A DNA stretch of 64,000 nucleotides from Sarcomyxa edulis (Eukaryota; Basidiomycota; Agaricomycetes; Agaricales; Mycenaceae). Position 1 is the stretch's first letter. The number at the start of each line of letters is the position of its first letter. The DNA is taken from contig QUOL01000022.1 of the NCBI GenBank assembly GCA_009761415.1, forward strand, positions 124,001-188,000, given 5' to 3'. Below the pieces are notes generated by a model that had not been told where the DNA came from, ran no database searches, and worked only from the letters and a program-made list of their open reading frames with translations. Both the position numbers and the translations under genes were made by a program. Positions 34,530 to 45,565 of the stretch are shown in pieces.

Positions 34530-35920
34530 TGGACCAAACAAGTTGAGTTCCTTGTTAAGTGTGTTCCCTCCGCCGCTGGATAAGTATTAGTCCATGATCT
34601 GGTCACTGTTAGCAGATACCAAGATACGCACATATCAGAATGCGATCCAGCGAACCAAACTTCCTTCACATCTCCACGAGCAGATTCAGACGGTCCCGCG
34701 CCTCCATTCACGTACTCCGGTAGATATTTGACGCGGGTTTCGTCGAGGGCAAGGGCATGACGGAATGAGCAGACGTGTGCCATACCCGAAACTGTCTCGG
34801 GTAAGGGCTTTCTTCCGATGCCGACGGATGAGACGGTATCCCTGGGCATATTGAATGCCAGACCAGGAATGTAAAAGGGAACAAAATCTTACCAAGCACC
34901 AACAAAATGCACCTTGACGTTCTTGCGAGAAAGTGTCTTCTTGAATCGTTCCGAAGTTTCTTTTGACCGACTAGACGGACTGGGGTTAGACTCAGGGATT
35001 TGTCCTCCTACAATAGCGCGTCCCATTGTGCTCTCCCCGTGCTTCGCAGTGTGGTCACGGTCTGTGTTCTGCGTTTCGTCTTTATCGATCGTCTTATTAT
35101 CACGAGATGATAAAGTTGTCCCAGCCTGGACGTAGAGTTGGTACGCACTAAATGCATCGGTTAGTTCGTTACGGGAAACTCGAGGGACTGAGACCTACAA
35201 CGGTATTTGACTGTCGTTGCCTTCGGGAAGGAGGCCGACCTGCGTGAGACGTCAGTATCATGTGCAGTTTGCTGACACTATTCGTACCGTTTCTATCATG
35301 CCTGCGAGGACACGAGCTTGATATGCGCCACGAGAGAATCCTGGTGTCAGAATTGAGCAGGAATAGAGCCAAAACCAATCGAGGCGACGTACCAAATAGG
35401 AAGATACGATCTCCGTCTTTGTACCTTTCAGACAGCCACCGATATGCGTTCAATACAATTTTCTCAAAGTTTCTGTCGAAGATGTGATGTCAAGGACCAA
35501 AAAGCCTGTCTGTAAATGTCTTACATTGCAAATGCCAGATCAAACATTCGAGTGAAAAACCCCGGAGGCTTGGCATATGTTCCAATCCCACTGGTATAGT
35601 AAGTAAGCTGCTCATCGGTTTTATCGAGGAGACTGTATAGTTCGACGACATTGGTGTTCTTGAATTGAAAATGAACGAGACCCTTCAATTATAGGGGGAA
35701 CGAGCATAGAACTCACCTTTTCATCCAACTGGTTGGCAGTTCCATCTATGCAGATGACAAGATTACGCCCTTTGGAGAGGAGATGAGAGCACTTTGGGGT
35801 CGCTGAGTTTTTTTCTGCAGGGATTGTAGCTTTGGGTTCCGATCGATCCTTTTTTTGTATCAGAGGACTGGGATCGGACGACATGGCACGAAGGAAGGGC
35901 TTGAACGTCAGGATAGAGAG

Positions 35921-36190
35921 AAGTGGTAAACCTCGATGAGAGTGGGGCTTTCTTGGAGGTTTATGCTTATATAGCCACCGTCTACAGCCAGCATGTCAAA
36001 GGAGAGCGTCGATTAGACGCCCGATCCCATGTATTCGGTGCTGCAAGGAAAGTGACAAGTGGTGAAGCCTCGAGGAGAGTGAGCCTTTCTTGAAATTCTT
36101 TGCCTCCTGGCCAGTGGCCACCGTTCACGATCGACCTGTCGAGAGCGCTCATCAGACGCCCGAGAACGTCTCTTCGGTAATGCAAGGCAA
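35921..36190. repeat. Imperfect tandem duplication in the DUF2235-WD40 promoter
   Basis: 35921-36050 and 36056-36190 align over about 130 bp: AAGTGGTAAACCTCGA / CAAGTGGTGAAGCCTCGA, GGCTTTCTTGGA / GCCTTTCTTGAA, GCCACCGTCTAC / GCCACCGTTCAC, (A/C)GAGAGCG, AGACGCCCGA and TGCAAGG(C)AA. Only the proximal copy keeps a TATA box. Confidence 0.55.
35966..35974 (-). promoter_or_regulatory. TATA-like box upstream of the DUF2235-WD40 gene
   Basis: CTATATAAG on the minus strand, 82-90 bp before the ATG at 35884, inside the proximal copy of a duplicated promoter block. Confidence 0.4.
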
Positions 36191-36989
36191 AAAAAAGAGC
36201 GCAACCAAGATAGACCACTGAGTGTATGGAGGATATATTGCCGAATACATGAGATATGCACTTGTGTCCTCCTAGACTCGAGCCCTGCAAAAAAAAAACA
36301 CCACTAGACGCTGGCTCGTCTCGTGCCTCCGCAAGCTGTCGCGTCCTCTGACATTTCTTCTATCGATATGCCTCGTGCATCTGGTGTTTCTCATGTATAG
36401 CTACCTTCCTGTTATGTGTTGCTCTTGATAGATGAAAGGCTGCAACCGAATAGCATGCCGCATTCCCTTCCGAGAATCGAGAAGAAGAACTGGGACAAGG
36501 CTCGTGACAATATACATGGAAGGCCTGTTCCGAATGAACTACAAATAACAGCAGCACATTTCATGACCCTATTGCCGTCAGACTATAACGGAGGGCATGC
36601 CAATTAACTCAAGATCTCTTGAGAAAGTAGAAGTACCTTACTGCAACTCGCAAGAAAGCACGTCAGTGTTGCACGATTCGAGACGCGAGTACTCCATGCG
36701 CGCACGTCAAGTCCAGTCTATAAAGGTGCCGGATTACCGGTGACTAGTGTAGTTTAGGAGGACGATCAAGGTCCAAGGACAAGAGAAGTATGAACTCGAG
36801 GGGAAGAAGTTCGCGGCGGGATGATTGACTCGGACGATCTATAAACGCAAATAGGAGCACGTGGCCAACGCGTGGCGGACATCCGACCTGGCCGCGGCGT
36901 GACATTGTTCCTGAAATCGAACATATCCCAAAAACACCTCTTTATTCTCTTTTTACCCTTTCTTCGTCAACACATCGACTTTCTAGACG
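36191..36989. other. Intergenic
   Basis: No gene is supported between the duplicated block and the RING gene. Confidence 0.3.
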
Positions 36990-38094
36990 ATGCCCGTAAC
37001 CCGCTCAAACAGTCGTCAGCTGCATGCTGGAGGTCCTCTCCTTGTCACTCCCAGTCCTCGCAGGCCAATACAACGCAAACCTCGCCCCACAGATAACGAC
37101 GACGATTCAGATGTCATTGTATTGTCCTCAGGCGATGAAGAGGTTCGAAAGATCAAACAGCGGCCGATCAGACCCCGTCCGAAGACTAAAATAAAGAACA
37201 CACCCTCGGTGGACGACATCGTCGAAATATCCTCTGATGACGACCAGGCTTCCGATCCAACTGTTTCTAGTCTTCAAAAGAAATTGTACAAACTTGAAAA
37301 GGTAAGAATTTTGCGTTGAGAGCCGTTTCCTACTTGTGTACAGACGATCGTCATCCACAGGAAAACAACAAACTGAAACGAGAAAAATCCACCGCCGAAA
37401 CTCGATTGCTCCACTCTTGTAAAGAACTCGCTGAACTGAAAGCATCAAGCCGAACAGTCGGGAAGAGCAAGTTAGTCCTGGTGAGTGCATCGCGTTCTGC
37501 CTGACTGCCATCGTCCCAACAAGAAAACGATAGGAGGCCTCGAATCTTGAAGATCTCGTCAACTGCGAGATCTGCACGCAAAGAATGTGGCTCCCTTTCT
37601 TGTGAGTCCATCACCACTACTCGAAACCTCACGTCACCTAAAGTCCGCCTCCATACAACAACAGCCTCACCGATTGCGGCCACGTTTTTTGTCAAGATTG
37701 TCTCCAATCCTGGTTCAGCCGCACTCTCACAACACATATGACTGCCTATCCGAATTTCAATCCGAACGTAGCTCTACCTCATGTCCCTCTCTATATTCGT
37801 GCCCAGTTGGAAAATGATCATCCGGATCCTGCTTTGGCTCCCATCGTCGAACAGTACAGAGCTCAACTAGGACCTCCGTATACCTGTCCGACGTGTCGAA
37901 AGGCGGTACGAAACAAGCCGATGGAGGATTATAAACTCAAGGCGTTGATTCGTACACTTGCGGAAGCTGCTGGGGAGACAAGCCCGAGGAAACCGGTTCA
38001 TGGTCCTGGAACATCGAACGGGCGAGCGAAGGGCAAGACTGTAATGGCCAATAATGGACCATGGGATGGGTTTTTCCCCGCTCGTGCATACTAG
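36990..38094 (+). CDS. RING-finger E3 ligase-like protein
   Basis: Four exons (36990-37301, 37361-37480, 37534-37601, 37665-38094) give 309 aa. The N-terminus has basic stretches and two SIM-like acidic motifs (DVIVLSSGDEE, DIVEISSDDD), which suggests SUMO binding. A coiled coil follows (LQKKLYKLEKENNKLKREKSTAETRLLHSCKELAELK). The RING is CEIC-TQRMWLPFFLTD-CGHVFCQDC...CPTC, with a 65-residue loop before the last CxxC pair. The Cys/His order (C3HC4) is complete, with the split codon across the third intron giving WLPFF. The combination of SIMs and RING resembles SUMO-targeted ubiquitin ligases, but the coiled-coil-RING layout also fits other fungal E3s. Confidence 0.85.
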
Positions 38095-38787
38095 TTTGTT
38101 TCTCTATTCTCTTTATATCATCCAATCATCCAGTGCATCTCCCCGCATGTTGCATTACCTGATCCATCTCCATCTTCTGCGCTACACACGACTACATTTG
38201 TCTAGAATCATTATCATCCTCAATAACTTCCCGTACACTTACACCGAGCTTGTATAAAAGCACTACGACGAGTCCGAGTAATTATTCCTATCTTCTCTGT
38301 ACCCTACAAGTGTATCATGTTCGATTATTAGATCTGATCTATCGTTTACCATAGGTCATTGCCCGTAGAATGCCCCGATGAAGTATGGGGTGGTGATCCT
38401 CGGTGGCGGTATACTGGCCTGTCGAAACTGGACGTTTCAGTGCCACACAAAGCTTTCGCGTTAGCTTACCTCTGCTATGCCATTTGACGCCTCAGTTTAT
38501 CATAGGCCTTCTCTGGGTTTCACAAATCTTCTCGAGAGCCTAGCTTGGATTGCACGTTGAGTGTGACAAGTCTAAATTTGACTTCACTCATCTGATTTTA
38601 TATCTGAAAACCCATCTGATCGAAGGATTGTACTTGGATGTGTACTTCGTACGTCGTTGCACTCACTAGTATTTGTAGAAAACAATCATATCGAGAATCG
38701 AGTATTTACTGGTTATATGGCGAGGGAAGAATCGGGAAAGAAGGTAGGTGGTACATACAAAACAAGACGAACGTCACGGTGGGCTAT
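38095..38787. other. Intergenic
   Basis: This is the 3' region between two convergent genes. No gene is supported. Confidence 0.3.
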
Positions 38788-39536
38788 TTACGACTCGGCA
38801 GGTTTCGAATCCTCTGGAGCCTTGGGCTCGGGAGGAGGGGCCCTCAAGCGATCGAGAGACGCCTCCACAACGTCATCGGCAGATCCCAAGTAGATCTTGA
38901 CATACGCGTTTAACCCTTCTTCTGAGAACCACGCCGACACTTTGTCTCCGAATTTGATGACCTTCTCGGTCTGCGGGATGCCAGTGAAGTCGCCTTTGAG
39001 CACGGCGGACGCGACGATCTCTGCGTCGTTGGTCACGTCAATGGATCTGTGGTCGTGCCGTGGTGAGAAATAAGATGTCGGAGAGAAGAGTGTGACACGT
39101 ACGGGATGGTCTTTGAGCCGTCAGCGGCGACAATGACGACACTGTAAGCTCCTTTGAGAAGCTTGGAGTCGATGTCCTCTCCAGCAGGAACTTTACCGTC
39201 CCCAACCCAGTAGAGTCCACCGGGGGTACGAATCTCGTAGTGAACAGGCCCTGGAATAAAATGCACCGTCTCAATAACGGTAGACAACAAGTGATGAGTA
39301 TAAAAGCACTCGCCAGACAAATCATTCTTGATGGTCAGATATGAGAACGAAGAATCGTCTTCGCCTCTAAGATGGCGGCCCGGGTTATATTGCCCTCCGC
39401 CGCCGTAGTAGCCTCCTCCTCCTCCAACACCACCACCACCGTAGTAGCCTCCGCCACCACCGTATCCTCCGCCACCATAGTAACCACCACTGCCGTATGT
39501 AGGTTGTTGAGGGTAGTAGCCTCTGCCGTACGACAT
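38788..39536 (-). CDS. Gly/Tyr-rich protein of unknown family, paralogue 1
   Basis: Exons 39314-39536, 39103-39250 and 38788-39046 give 209 aa. The N-terminal 50 residues are low-complexity (GYYGGGGYGGGGGYY repeats), like RNA- or condensate-associated domains. The rest is folded-looking: HLRGEDDSSFSYLTIKNDLSG, PVHYEIRTPGGLYWVGDGKVPAGEDIDSKLLKGAYSVVIVAADGSKTIP, SIDVTNDAEIVASAVLKGDFTG, and a Pro/Glu tail. The first intron (39251-39313) has a GC donor (GCGAGT). There is no signal peptide or membrane span. The neighbour at 40185-40963 is a diverged duplicate with the same intron positions. Function unknown. Confidence 0.78.
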
Positions 39537-40184
39537 ATCAATCTATCTGAATGATTAAGATGAGAAGAGTGAGAAAACGATGAGAAGAGAGGAGGAGTGA
39601 TGCGCTGAAAAAAGTAGGCTCATACAAGGGATCTTTATATGTTTTTGAGGTCTTCCGTATGTGGCATAAGTAAGAAAGACATGATACTTACCACTGCGTG
39701 AAATGTCGCGTATGACAGGTCGCATTACAGCTGTCACATCTCACCAGCCGGTAGATTTGATAGTCTACTGGTATAGGTTAGCTCATGTCGGAACATACAG
39801 ATCTCCGTGGTGCCTGGAATGCAGAATGACGGGTAACGCATTCACTTTTATCCAGTAATAGTACAAACTCTTGGCCAAGTCAGCGCTGAAGAGGGCTGTC
39901 AGTGAGATTTAGGCAGCAATGCAATACCTTGTGATAGAGAGACGCGCTGCAAATGTTCAACGCTGCAGCGCTCCGTCTCCAGTACCCAAGTCAGATGTGC
40001 AATATCGCCTGGTGTTCAGAGGGAGAGCTTTAAATTCACCAAAACTCACGGGTCAAAATTAGCCATGTTTGGATCAGAAGGTCTTGCACTGCCACTAAAC
40101 GCGTACATAGCACTACCCGAGTCTTCATCGAGAAATCAATAATATATAATCGATTGTTCTGTTACAGTACGAAGAAGTGGCATC
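39537..40184. other. Intergenic between the Gly/Tyr-rich paralogues
   Basis: A TTTATATG box at about 39634-39641 (minus-strand CATATAAA) lies about 100 bp upstream of paralogue 1. Nothing else is supported. Confidence 0.35.
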
Positions 40185-40963
40185 TCATGCATTATCGGTT
40201 CCGGCTACCTCCGGTTCTTTGATTTCCTCGTCTTCCTTGGGATTCGGAGGGAGGGCTCTCAAACGGGCAAGTGCATCATCGACCTTGTCGTCGAGAGATC
40301 CCAGGTAAACCTTCCCATAACCCTCCATACCCTTGTCAGTAAGCCAGCTCGACAATGCGTCACCAAAATTAACCACCGTAGCGGTCACCGTCGTCAATCC
40401 TGAAAAATCCTCTTTCAAAATGGCTGAAGCGGAAACCTCGAGATCTTCGGTGGCATCGAGCGACCTGCATCGATATTGCGTCAATAAAATGAACCCCTCC
40501 GATCCATGCTGATTCTGAACACCTACGAAATTGTCCTTTCGTCATCAGCGGTCCTTATGATAACGTCGAACGTTCCTTTGAGAAGCTTCACGTCCCTGTC
40601 ATCATCGGAGGGGACCTGAACATCTCCCAGGTAGTACACCCCTCCAGGACTACGAATCTCGAGGTGAAGAGGGGCTACAACCAGAAGGAAAAGAGTATCA
40701 GAAACTGTATGCATCAAGGTTTTTGAGAGAAACAAAATGAACGCACTAGATAAATCGTTCTTGACGGTCAAAAATGAAAACACGGTCTCGTCGGTCCCTC
40801 TGAGATGGTAATAGTAGTTGTTGATAGTAATGTTGATGGTACCGTAGTTGTTCTGGTAGCCCCCGCCCCCACCGTATCCACCACCACCGTAGTAGCCTCC
40901 GCCTCCACCAACAGCCCCTCCGCCATAGTTGCCTCCTCCGCCATAGTAAGGACCGCACTGCAT
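40185..40963 (-). CDS. Gly/Tyr-rich protein of unknown family, paralogue 2
   Basis: Exons 40747-40963, 40527-40674 and 40185-40464 give 214 aa; the middle exon is 148 nt as in paralogue 1. The Gly/Tyr-rich head (GGGGNYGGGAVGGGGGYYGGGG) is followed by an extra NNYGTINITINNYYY segment. Then the shared domain: YHLRGTDETVFSFLTVKNDLS, PLHLEIRSPGGVYYLGDVQVPSDDDRDVKLLKGTFDVII, SLDATEDLEVSASAILKEDFSG, WLTDKGMEGYGKVYLGSLDDKV. The intron corresponding to paralogue 1's GC-AG intron uses a normal GTGCGT donor here. A CATATAAA box is about 95 bp upstream, as in the paralogue. Confidence 0.78.
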
Positions 40964-41590
40964 TGTTGAGACGTGTGTGAAGAACGAGTTGGAAGAGGTT
41001 TTACGCTGATGTGGAGCGAGATAGATGATAGGACGGCTCCAAAAATAGAGTCGTACTTTTATATGTCTTAGGCGGTGCTTCATACCAAGTGTCAATCCTC
41101 TACCTCCCTGAGTCGTCCTTGTCAATCTAGCTTCCTGGATAAGATCGAATATGTCATTCACAGCGCGCAGACCCTATAGAGCACGGATCGAACTCACCTC
41201 CGACCTCCATTCCAATGCATTTCGAGCTTTACCTGGTATAGCTCGTGCCCAACCTCTTTGAGAAAGCAAGGTGATTGTGGATCTCCGGTACGATCCCAGA
41301 ATGAATACATGAAGCACCATTCATACTGACATTGCTTGTCCAGATTCGACATATGCATAGATCCCGCGTGAGAAGGACGTACACTGCTTTCCCACTGGCG
41401 TAGATGGGGATTAGATCTTTCCGTAATCCTTCATTCAGATAGCAGAGACGGAAGAAGCCACAAAACAAAAGCCGGTACTTATATTGCCATCAATGCTACA
41501 TACAAAAGCGCTTTTGACAGCGAAACATAAGATATCAGTCAGCATGCGCGGATACAGAAGCCTTATCGAGACATTCCTTACCTGTCCCTA
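40964..41590. other. Intergenic
   Basis: No gene is supported between paralogue 2 and the end of the metallo-hydrolase gene. Confidence 0.3.
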
Positions 41591-43029
41591 TCAATAGACG
41601 GGAGGAAACAACTCGTGATCATGCTCCCTAAGCCCCTGTACCACGACTTTCAATCCCACACCGGCAGGAACGCAGCCTTCGCCGAAGGCCTCCTCCAGTG
41701 CGATTTTGGACTGGAATCCAGAGCAGTGCATGGGGAGAATGTATGTGGGAGCAGGCTTCAGCTGCCTCGATAGGAAATCGACAGTAAGTGGGATGCGTGG
41801 GGCGAATTCGGGGCCAGCGAGGTGAAGACCTCCGATTATCTATGAATACGCAATGACTTTGATTAGTATCCGTTTCGTTCAGTCGGGGCTACGGAGAGTC
41901 GCGCCATGTAGATTGGCCTTTTGAACTGGGCGACTGCATCTTTGACGACGTTGACGATACCAGCATGAGAGCAACTGAAATGAATGGCGCGAAGATAAAT
42001 TTCTAGAAGGTCCAAGAAAATAAATATACCAACGCGCTGAAGATTACCAATCCTCTCCCAGCAACATCGATGACAGCATATCTTTCACCCATGATATGCT
42101 GGTGCAAGCTATCAGCTTCGTTATGAAATGCGTGCTATAGGGACCTACCTCTTCCTTTATCCAACTGCCGCCCGTAAGAGTTTCTACCCACCGTTTACCT
42201 CCCAAGATACCCCCTTCAAAGTTCGTTGTTCGTGGAACTTCGCCACTGACCCACACGGTTCCCCCAGCCACGGCATGTTCCTCAGAGTTCTTCTCCACCA
42301 CGCCTCCGGCTTCTTCGATCAGTTGGAAAGTTGGATCTCTAGGTAAAGCAAATATGACTTTATCAAACGTAGGTGGTCCTGCTCCACCCCTTACAAGCGG
42401 CCGATCAGGATGCACATCGATAACGCACTGAGAATCCGCATTGGCGTTAGTTGTACCACGAAGATTCAAGAATGACAGTAATCCGCCTGTGTGGTCGCTG
42501 TGCCAATGCGATACAATGACACGTTCGATGTCTTCCACGGGTACTTGCATACTAGAGATATTACGAACGAGTGACAGAGAATCCGGTCCCGTATCAAACA
42601 GAGTCAGGTGCTTGTCTTCGCCATCGATGCGCGTTTCCTACACAAAATATCAAGCAGTCACATCGTTTGAGATGGAAATGAGCTACACTTACGAGAAGAG
42701 CAGAAAAGCCATGCGCTCCTAGATAGGCCCATGTCATCGTTGAGATCTTAGAGTACTCAAGTACGAAACAGTGCTTCACCGCAGCAGAATCTATCAAAGT
42801 CCAGGACAGGTACACCAGTCGTAGTATCAATCGGAGCATGCTCTGATACGTGTGTCCTCAATTCATGCGTAAACCCTGGAGGTAGTTTGGTCATCCTGAC
42901 GAGAGACCAAAAGTATTTAGCAACGATAGCAACGAAATAAACTGAGCTTTCGAACCATTCGATACAGTTGTCCACCAAGAATGTGATAGAAAGGTTGTCC
43001 ACAGATCTTAGAGATGTAGAGGATAGCAT
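41591..43029 (-). CDS. Metallo-beta-lactamase-fold hydrolase
   Basis: This is a zinc hydrolase of the MBL superfamily, in the fungal group related to methanopterin-precursor phosphate synthase-like enzymes. The spliced order is: MLSSTSLRSVDNLSITFLVDNCIEW; MTKLPPGFTHELRTHVSEHAPIDTTTGVPVLDFDRFCCG; AHGFSALLETRIDGEDKHLTLFDTGPDSLSLVRN; VIVSHWHSDHTGGLLSFLN (the HxHxDH metal motif); ERYAVIDVAGRGLVIFSACSHAGIVNVVKDA (second metal site); IIGGLHLAGPEFAPRI; TYILPMHCSGFQSK; ending FPPVY at 41591. Seven or so exons join in frame; two donors are weak (GTTCGA, GTTGGT). The start is divergent from the MuiA-like gene. The substrate is unknown. Confidence 0.85.
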
Positions 43030-43471
43030 GTCGAATGCTTTGAGAGATAGGACACTTCAAGAGGCAGACTCCAGAGGCCGAGCAAAGGCCGAGCTCACCA
43101 CAACGGAAGGCGGCCTTGCCGGCGGCTTGGACGGGATTATGTAATTTCTCCCGCTCGACGCCGATGAGAATAATCTTAAGTACGCTTGCCGCTTGCGATG
43201 TCACGATCACTGGCAAGCGGCCTTCCTCACTGCTGGGCACGCGATTGCCCAGTGACTGTTCCATATCGACTTCTAGAAGTATCGAGAAGTATTTCAGTGA
43301 CATGCTTTGCTCAACTCAACTACTCATTAGTAGTCACAGCTACGAGAGCTGTATCTTCTCGTGATCTCCACAGCCTTTCGTTATCTACATGACTCTCACG
43401 CAGTCATTTAAATATCTAGTTTGACTCTTGATCTCTTGATCTCTTGATCTGAGTCCCAGTCTTTCCCAGCA
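43030..43471. other. Divergent promoter region
   Basis: This 440-bp gap lies between the metallo-hydrolase and the MuiA-like gene. Three tandem TTGATCTCTTGATCTC-like units (about 43428-43452) lie 20-45 bp before the MuiA-like ATG. An open frame on the minus strand here has no family features. Confidence 0.4.
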
Positions 43472-45565
43472 ATGGCCCACATCGATCTGCCTCCGGCTTT
43501 CGAACGCTCTAATCTCGTCGAGCTTGTCTCTGTCGACGACAGCAAGATAGTCAATGTCAGCTTGTACTCGGGACACGCAGAGATCACACGTCTCTTCAGG
43601 TTCAAGGTAAAGATGGGCCAGAATCAAGTCCATATCACCGGGCTGCCTGCCGTCGTGGACGGTGAAACCTTAAGGTGAGCATGCTCATATCCGATCGAGT
43701 GCTCAATCTTTACATTGTCTGCAGAGTCCAAGGTCGGGGTGCCGCTACTATTCATGATGTCACCCTCTCTAGAATACCTATACCCGCTGTCAATGTCTCC
43801 ACTGAGCACACAGCCCTCACAAGGAAACGCGACAGTCTCGAAGAAGCCATTCAGCGATGCAAAACCGCCAAGGAGTCCATCGCGACATACCTGCGTACCA
43901 TTTCTGTCCAACACGTCGACGCGTCGAACCTGGCAGATATCCTTGAGAAATATGAACTCGAAGGCCGAAAACTGACCGAACGATCATTGAATCTTCAAGC
44001 GGAAATGAAGACTGTCGAGGCCGATCTCGAGGTCGAGAAACAAAAGACTAGGAACCAAGTCCCGAGAAACTTGTCTCAGTCAGACTGGAAAACCACCATT
44101 GGAGTGTTCTCAGAAACGGAAGACGAGGTGGAGATCACCCTCATATATAGTAAGTATACGCCTCATTGTGACTCTGCTCGTCTTTTGACTTGTGGCAGTG
44201 GTACGTTCTGCGACCTGGAGTGCTGGATACGACATCAGAGTCGACACGCAGACAAAGGAAACTCCCATCAAACTGGTTTACAAGGCAGTCATCAAGCAGC
44301 GGACGGGGGAGGTGCGCATCGCAATTTGTTTGCCATGCAGTCATTGATATATATGAATATCTCCTTTTCCCATAGGCATGGGAGGATGTTCCTTTGACTC
44401 TAGAGACGGCAACTCCTACATTTGGTGTCGCTATTCCTGAACTTCAGCCGTGGCGTTTGTCGGCGAATCGACCTGGCGTTCTCCATACTATGGTGCTCAG
44501 CGCGCAGCCCACCAGTGGCAGAACCATTCGTCGGAGCCTCGCTCCACCTCAACGTCGCATTATACCTGAGGCCGCGTCAATAGTATCTGATGGCAAGTCA
44601 ATGGGAATCCGAATAAGAACATCGAGTATATATCAAGCTGATCACCAACAGATGATGTACAGCCTGAGATGGCGCATCAATTCACACGAGTATCATCAAA
44701 CAGCACTGTCAATGCAACATTCCGTATCCCTGGTTTGATCACCATTCCCAGCGACGAGCAGGCGCATAATGTTACCATCGTTCAATTAGAACTCGAAGCT
44801 GCATTGTCTTGGAAAGCCGTACCGACACTAGACACAAAGACGCATCTCACCGTGAGTAATCGATTTAATCTCGCATTGTCGGCATCAGCCGTGACACTAC
44901 TTTTCTGTATTGTTCAGGCGAAGATTAAGAACGCGTCGGAGTATACATTCCTTCCCGGTACAGCTAGCATCTACGTGGATGGAAGTTTCATCTCGAAATC
45001 GCCTGTACCTGCGGTGAGCCCTCAGGAAAGCTTTGACTGCCCTCTTGGGTATGCTGCCTTTTTTTTCCAACACTCCAGTCGTAAGACTCATTCAACATCT
45101 CTCTCCAGACTAGACCCTTCCATTCGTATAACGTACCATCCCCAATCCAAGAAAACCTTCAAGTCTGGCTTCTACCAGAAGACCGTCACGCACAGCTACA
45201 CACAGCTTATCACGATCTTCAATACGAAAACGACAGGCATTGAGAACCTCAAGGTTATTGACCGTTTCCCGGTTTCACAGGATTCGGATATCAGCGTCAA
45301 ATACATCACTCCGGCGTTGACACTGCCTTCGGTGGCGACTTCATCTGAGGGGAGTGGCAAACGTTCTGTAGTTCCTCCGTTGACGGTAGGAGAAGGTGTA
45401 GTGGCGCAATGGGACGGTGCAGACGACCCTTCTACTGACGTGTCGGCTCTCGGGAAAGATGGGAAACTGAACTGGGTCTGTGCCGTCCCCGCTCAAGGGA
45501 AGCTAAACCTTGCCTTGAAATGGGATGTCGTTGCGCCGGCAAGTCTAAATATTGATGGCTTGTAG
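43472..45565 (+). CDS. MuiA-like protein (DUF4140/DUF4139)
   Basis: This is a homologue of 'mucoidy inhibitor A' proteins, widespread but of unknown mechanism. The N-terminal DUF4140 reads SLYSGHAEITRLFRFKVKMGQNQVHITGLPAVVDGETLR, VQGRGAATIHDVTL. A coiled coil follows (LEEAIQRCKTAKESIATYLRTI..., LTERSLNLQAEMKTVEADLEVEKQK). DUF4139 continues with VRSATWSAGYDIRVDT, KLVYKAVIKQRTGE, AWEDVPLTLETATPTFGVAIPELQPW, ATFRIPGLITIPSD, IVQLELEAALSWKAVP, AKIKNASEYTFLPGTASIYVDGSFISKSPVPAVSPQESFDCPLG and the C-terminal WDVVAPASLNIDGL. Between IRIRTSS and DVQPEM (about 44620-44645) the frame changes; the only simple fix is a 26-nt intron, or an earlier phase-1 donor, or a real frameshift. Confidence 0.85.

Larger units (their letters stand above)
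32090..35884 (-). pseudogene. DUF2235 hydrolase-WD40 protein, interrupted by an inserted element
   Basis: The N-terminal half is a DUF2235 alpha/beta-hydrolase (Tle1-like lipase fold). It starts MSSDPSPLIQ and has RNLVICIDGTANQ, NTNVVELYSLL, YYTSGIGTYA, LNAYRWLSERYKDGDRIFLFG-FSRGAYQARVLAGMIE (nucleophile Ser in GFSRG), VHFVGAWDTVSSVG and the catalytic GSHSDIGGGN. After a linker (SLTETPDALKNILLTLG) come seven WD40 repeats, enough for one propeller, ending LGPDEESY. Coding joins are intact except after FGPALR (about 34521), where a 548-bp element sits. Reading through it gives a stop shortly after SNSDQ. The normal continuation LRWMAYEAMSRGLKIEHR resumes at about 33963. I call it a disrupted gene; splicing of the insertion cannot be excluded. 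DUF2235-WD40 fusions are common in mushrooms and their role is unproven. Confidence 0.8.

Noticed and set aside
38806..38830. TTTCGAATCC resembling a tRNA T-arm
   Set aside because: It lies in the coding end of the Gly/Tyr-rich gene and no cloverleaf can be built around it.
42917..43303. 128-codon minus-strand frame overlapping the metallo-hydrolase start
   Set aside because: It conflicts with the hydrolase first exon and shows no recognisable domain; probably 5' region.
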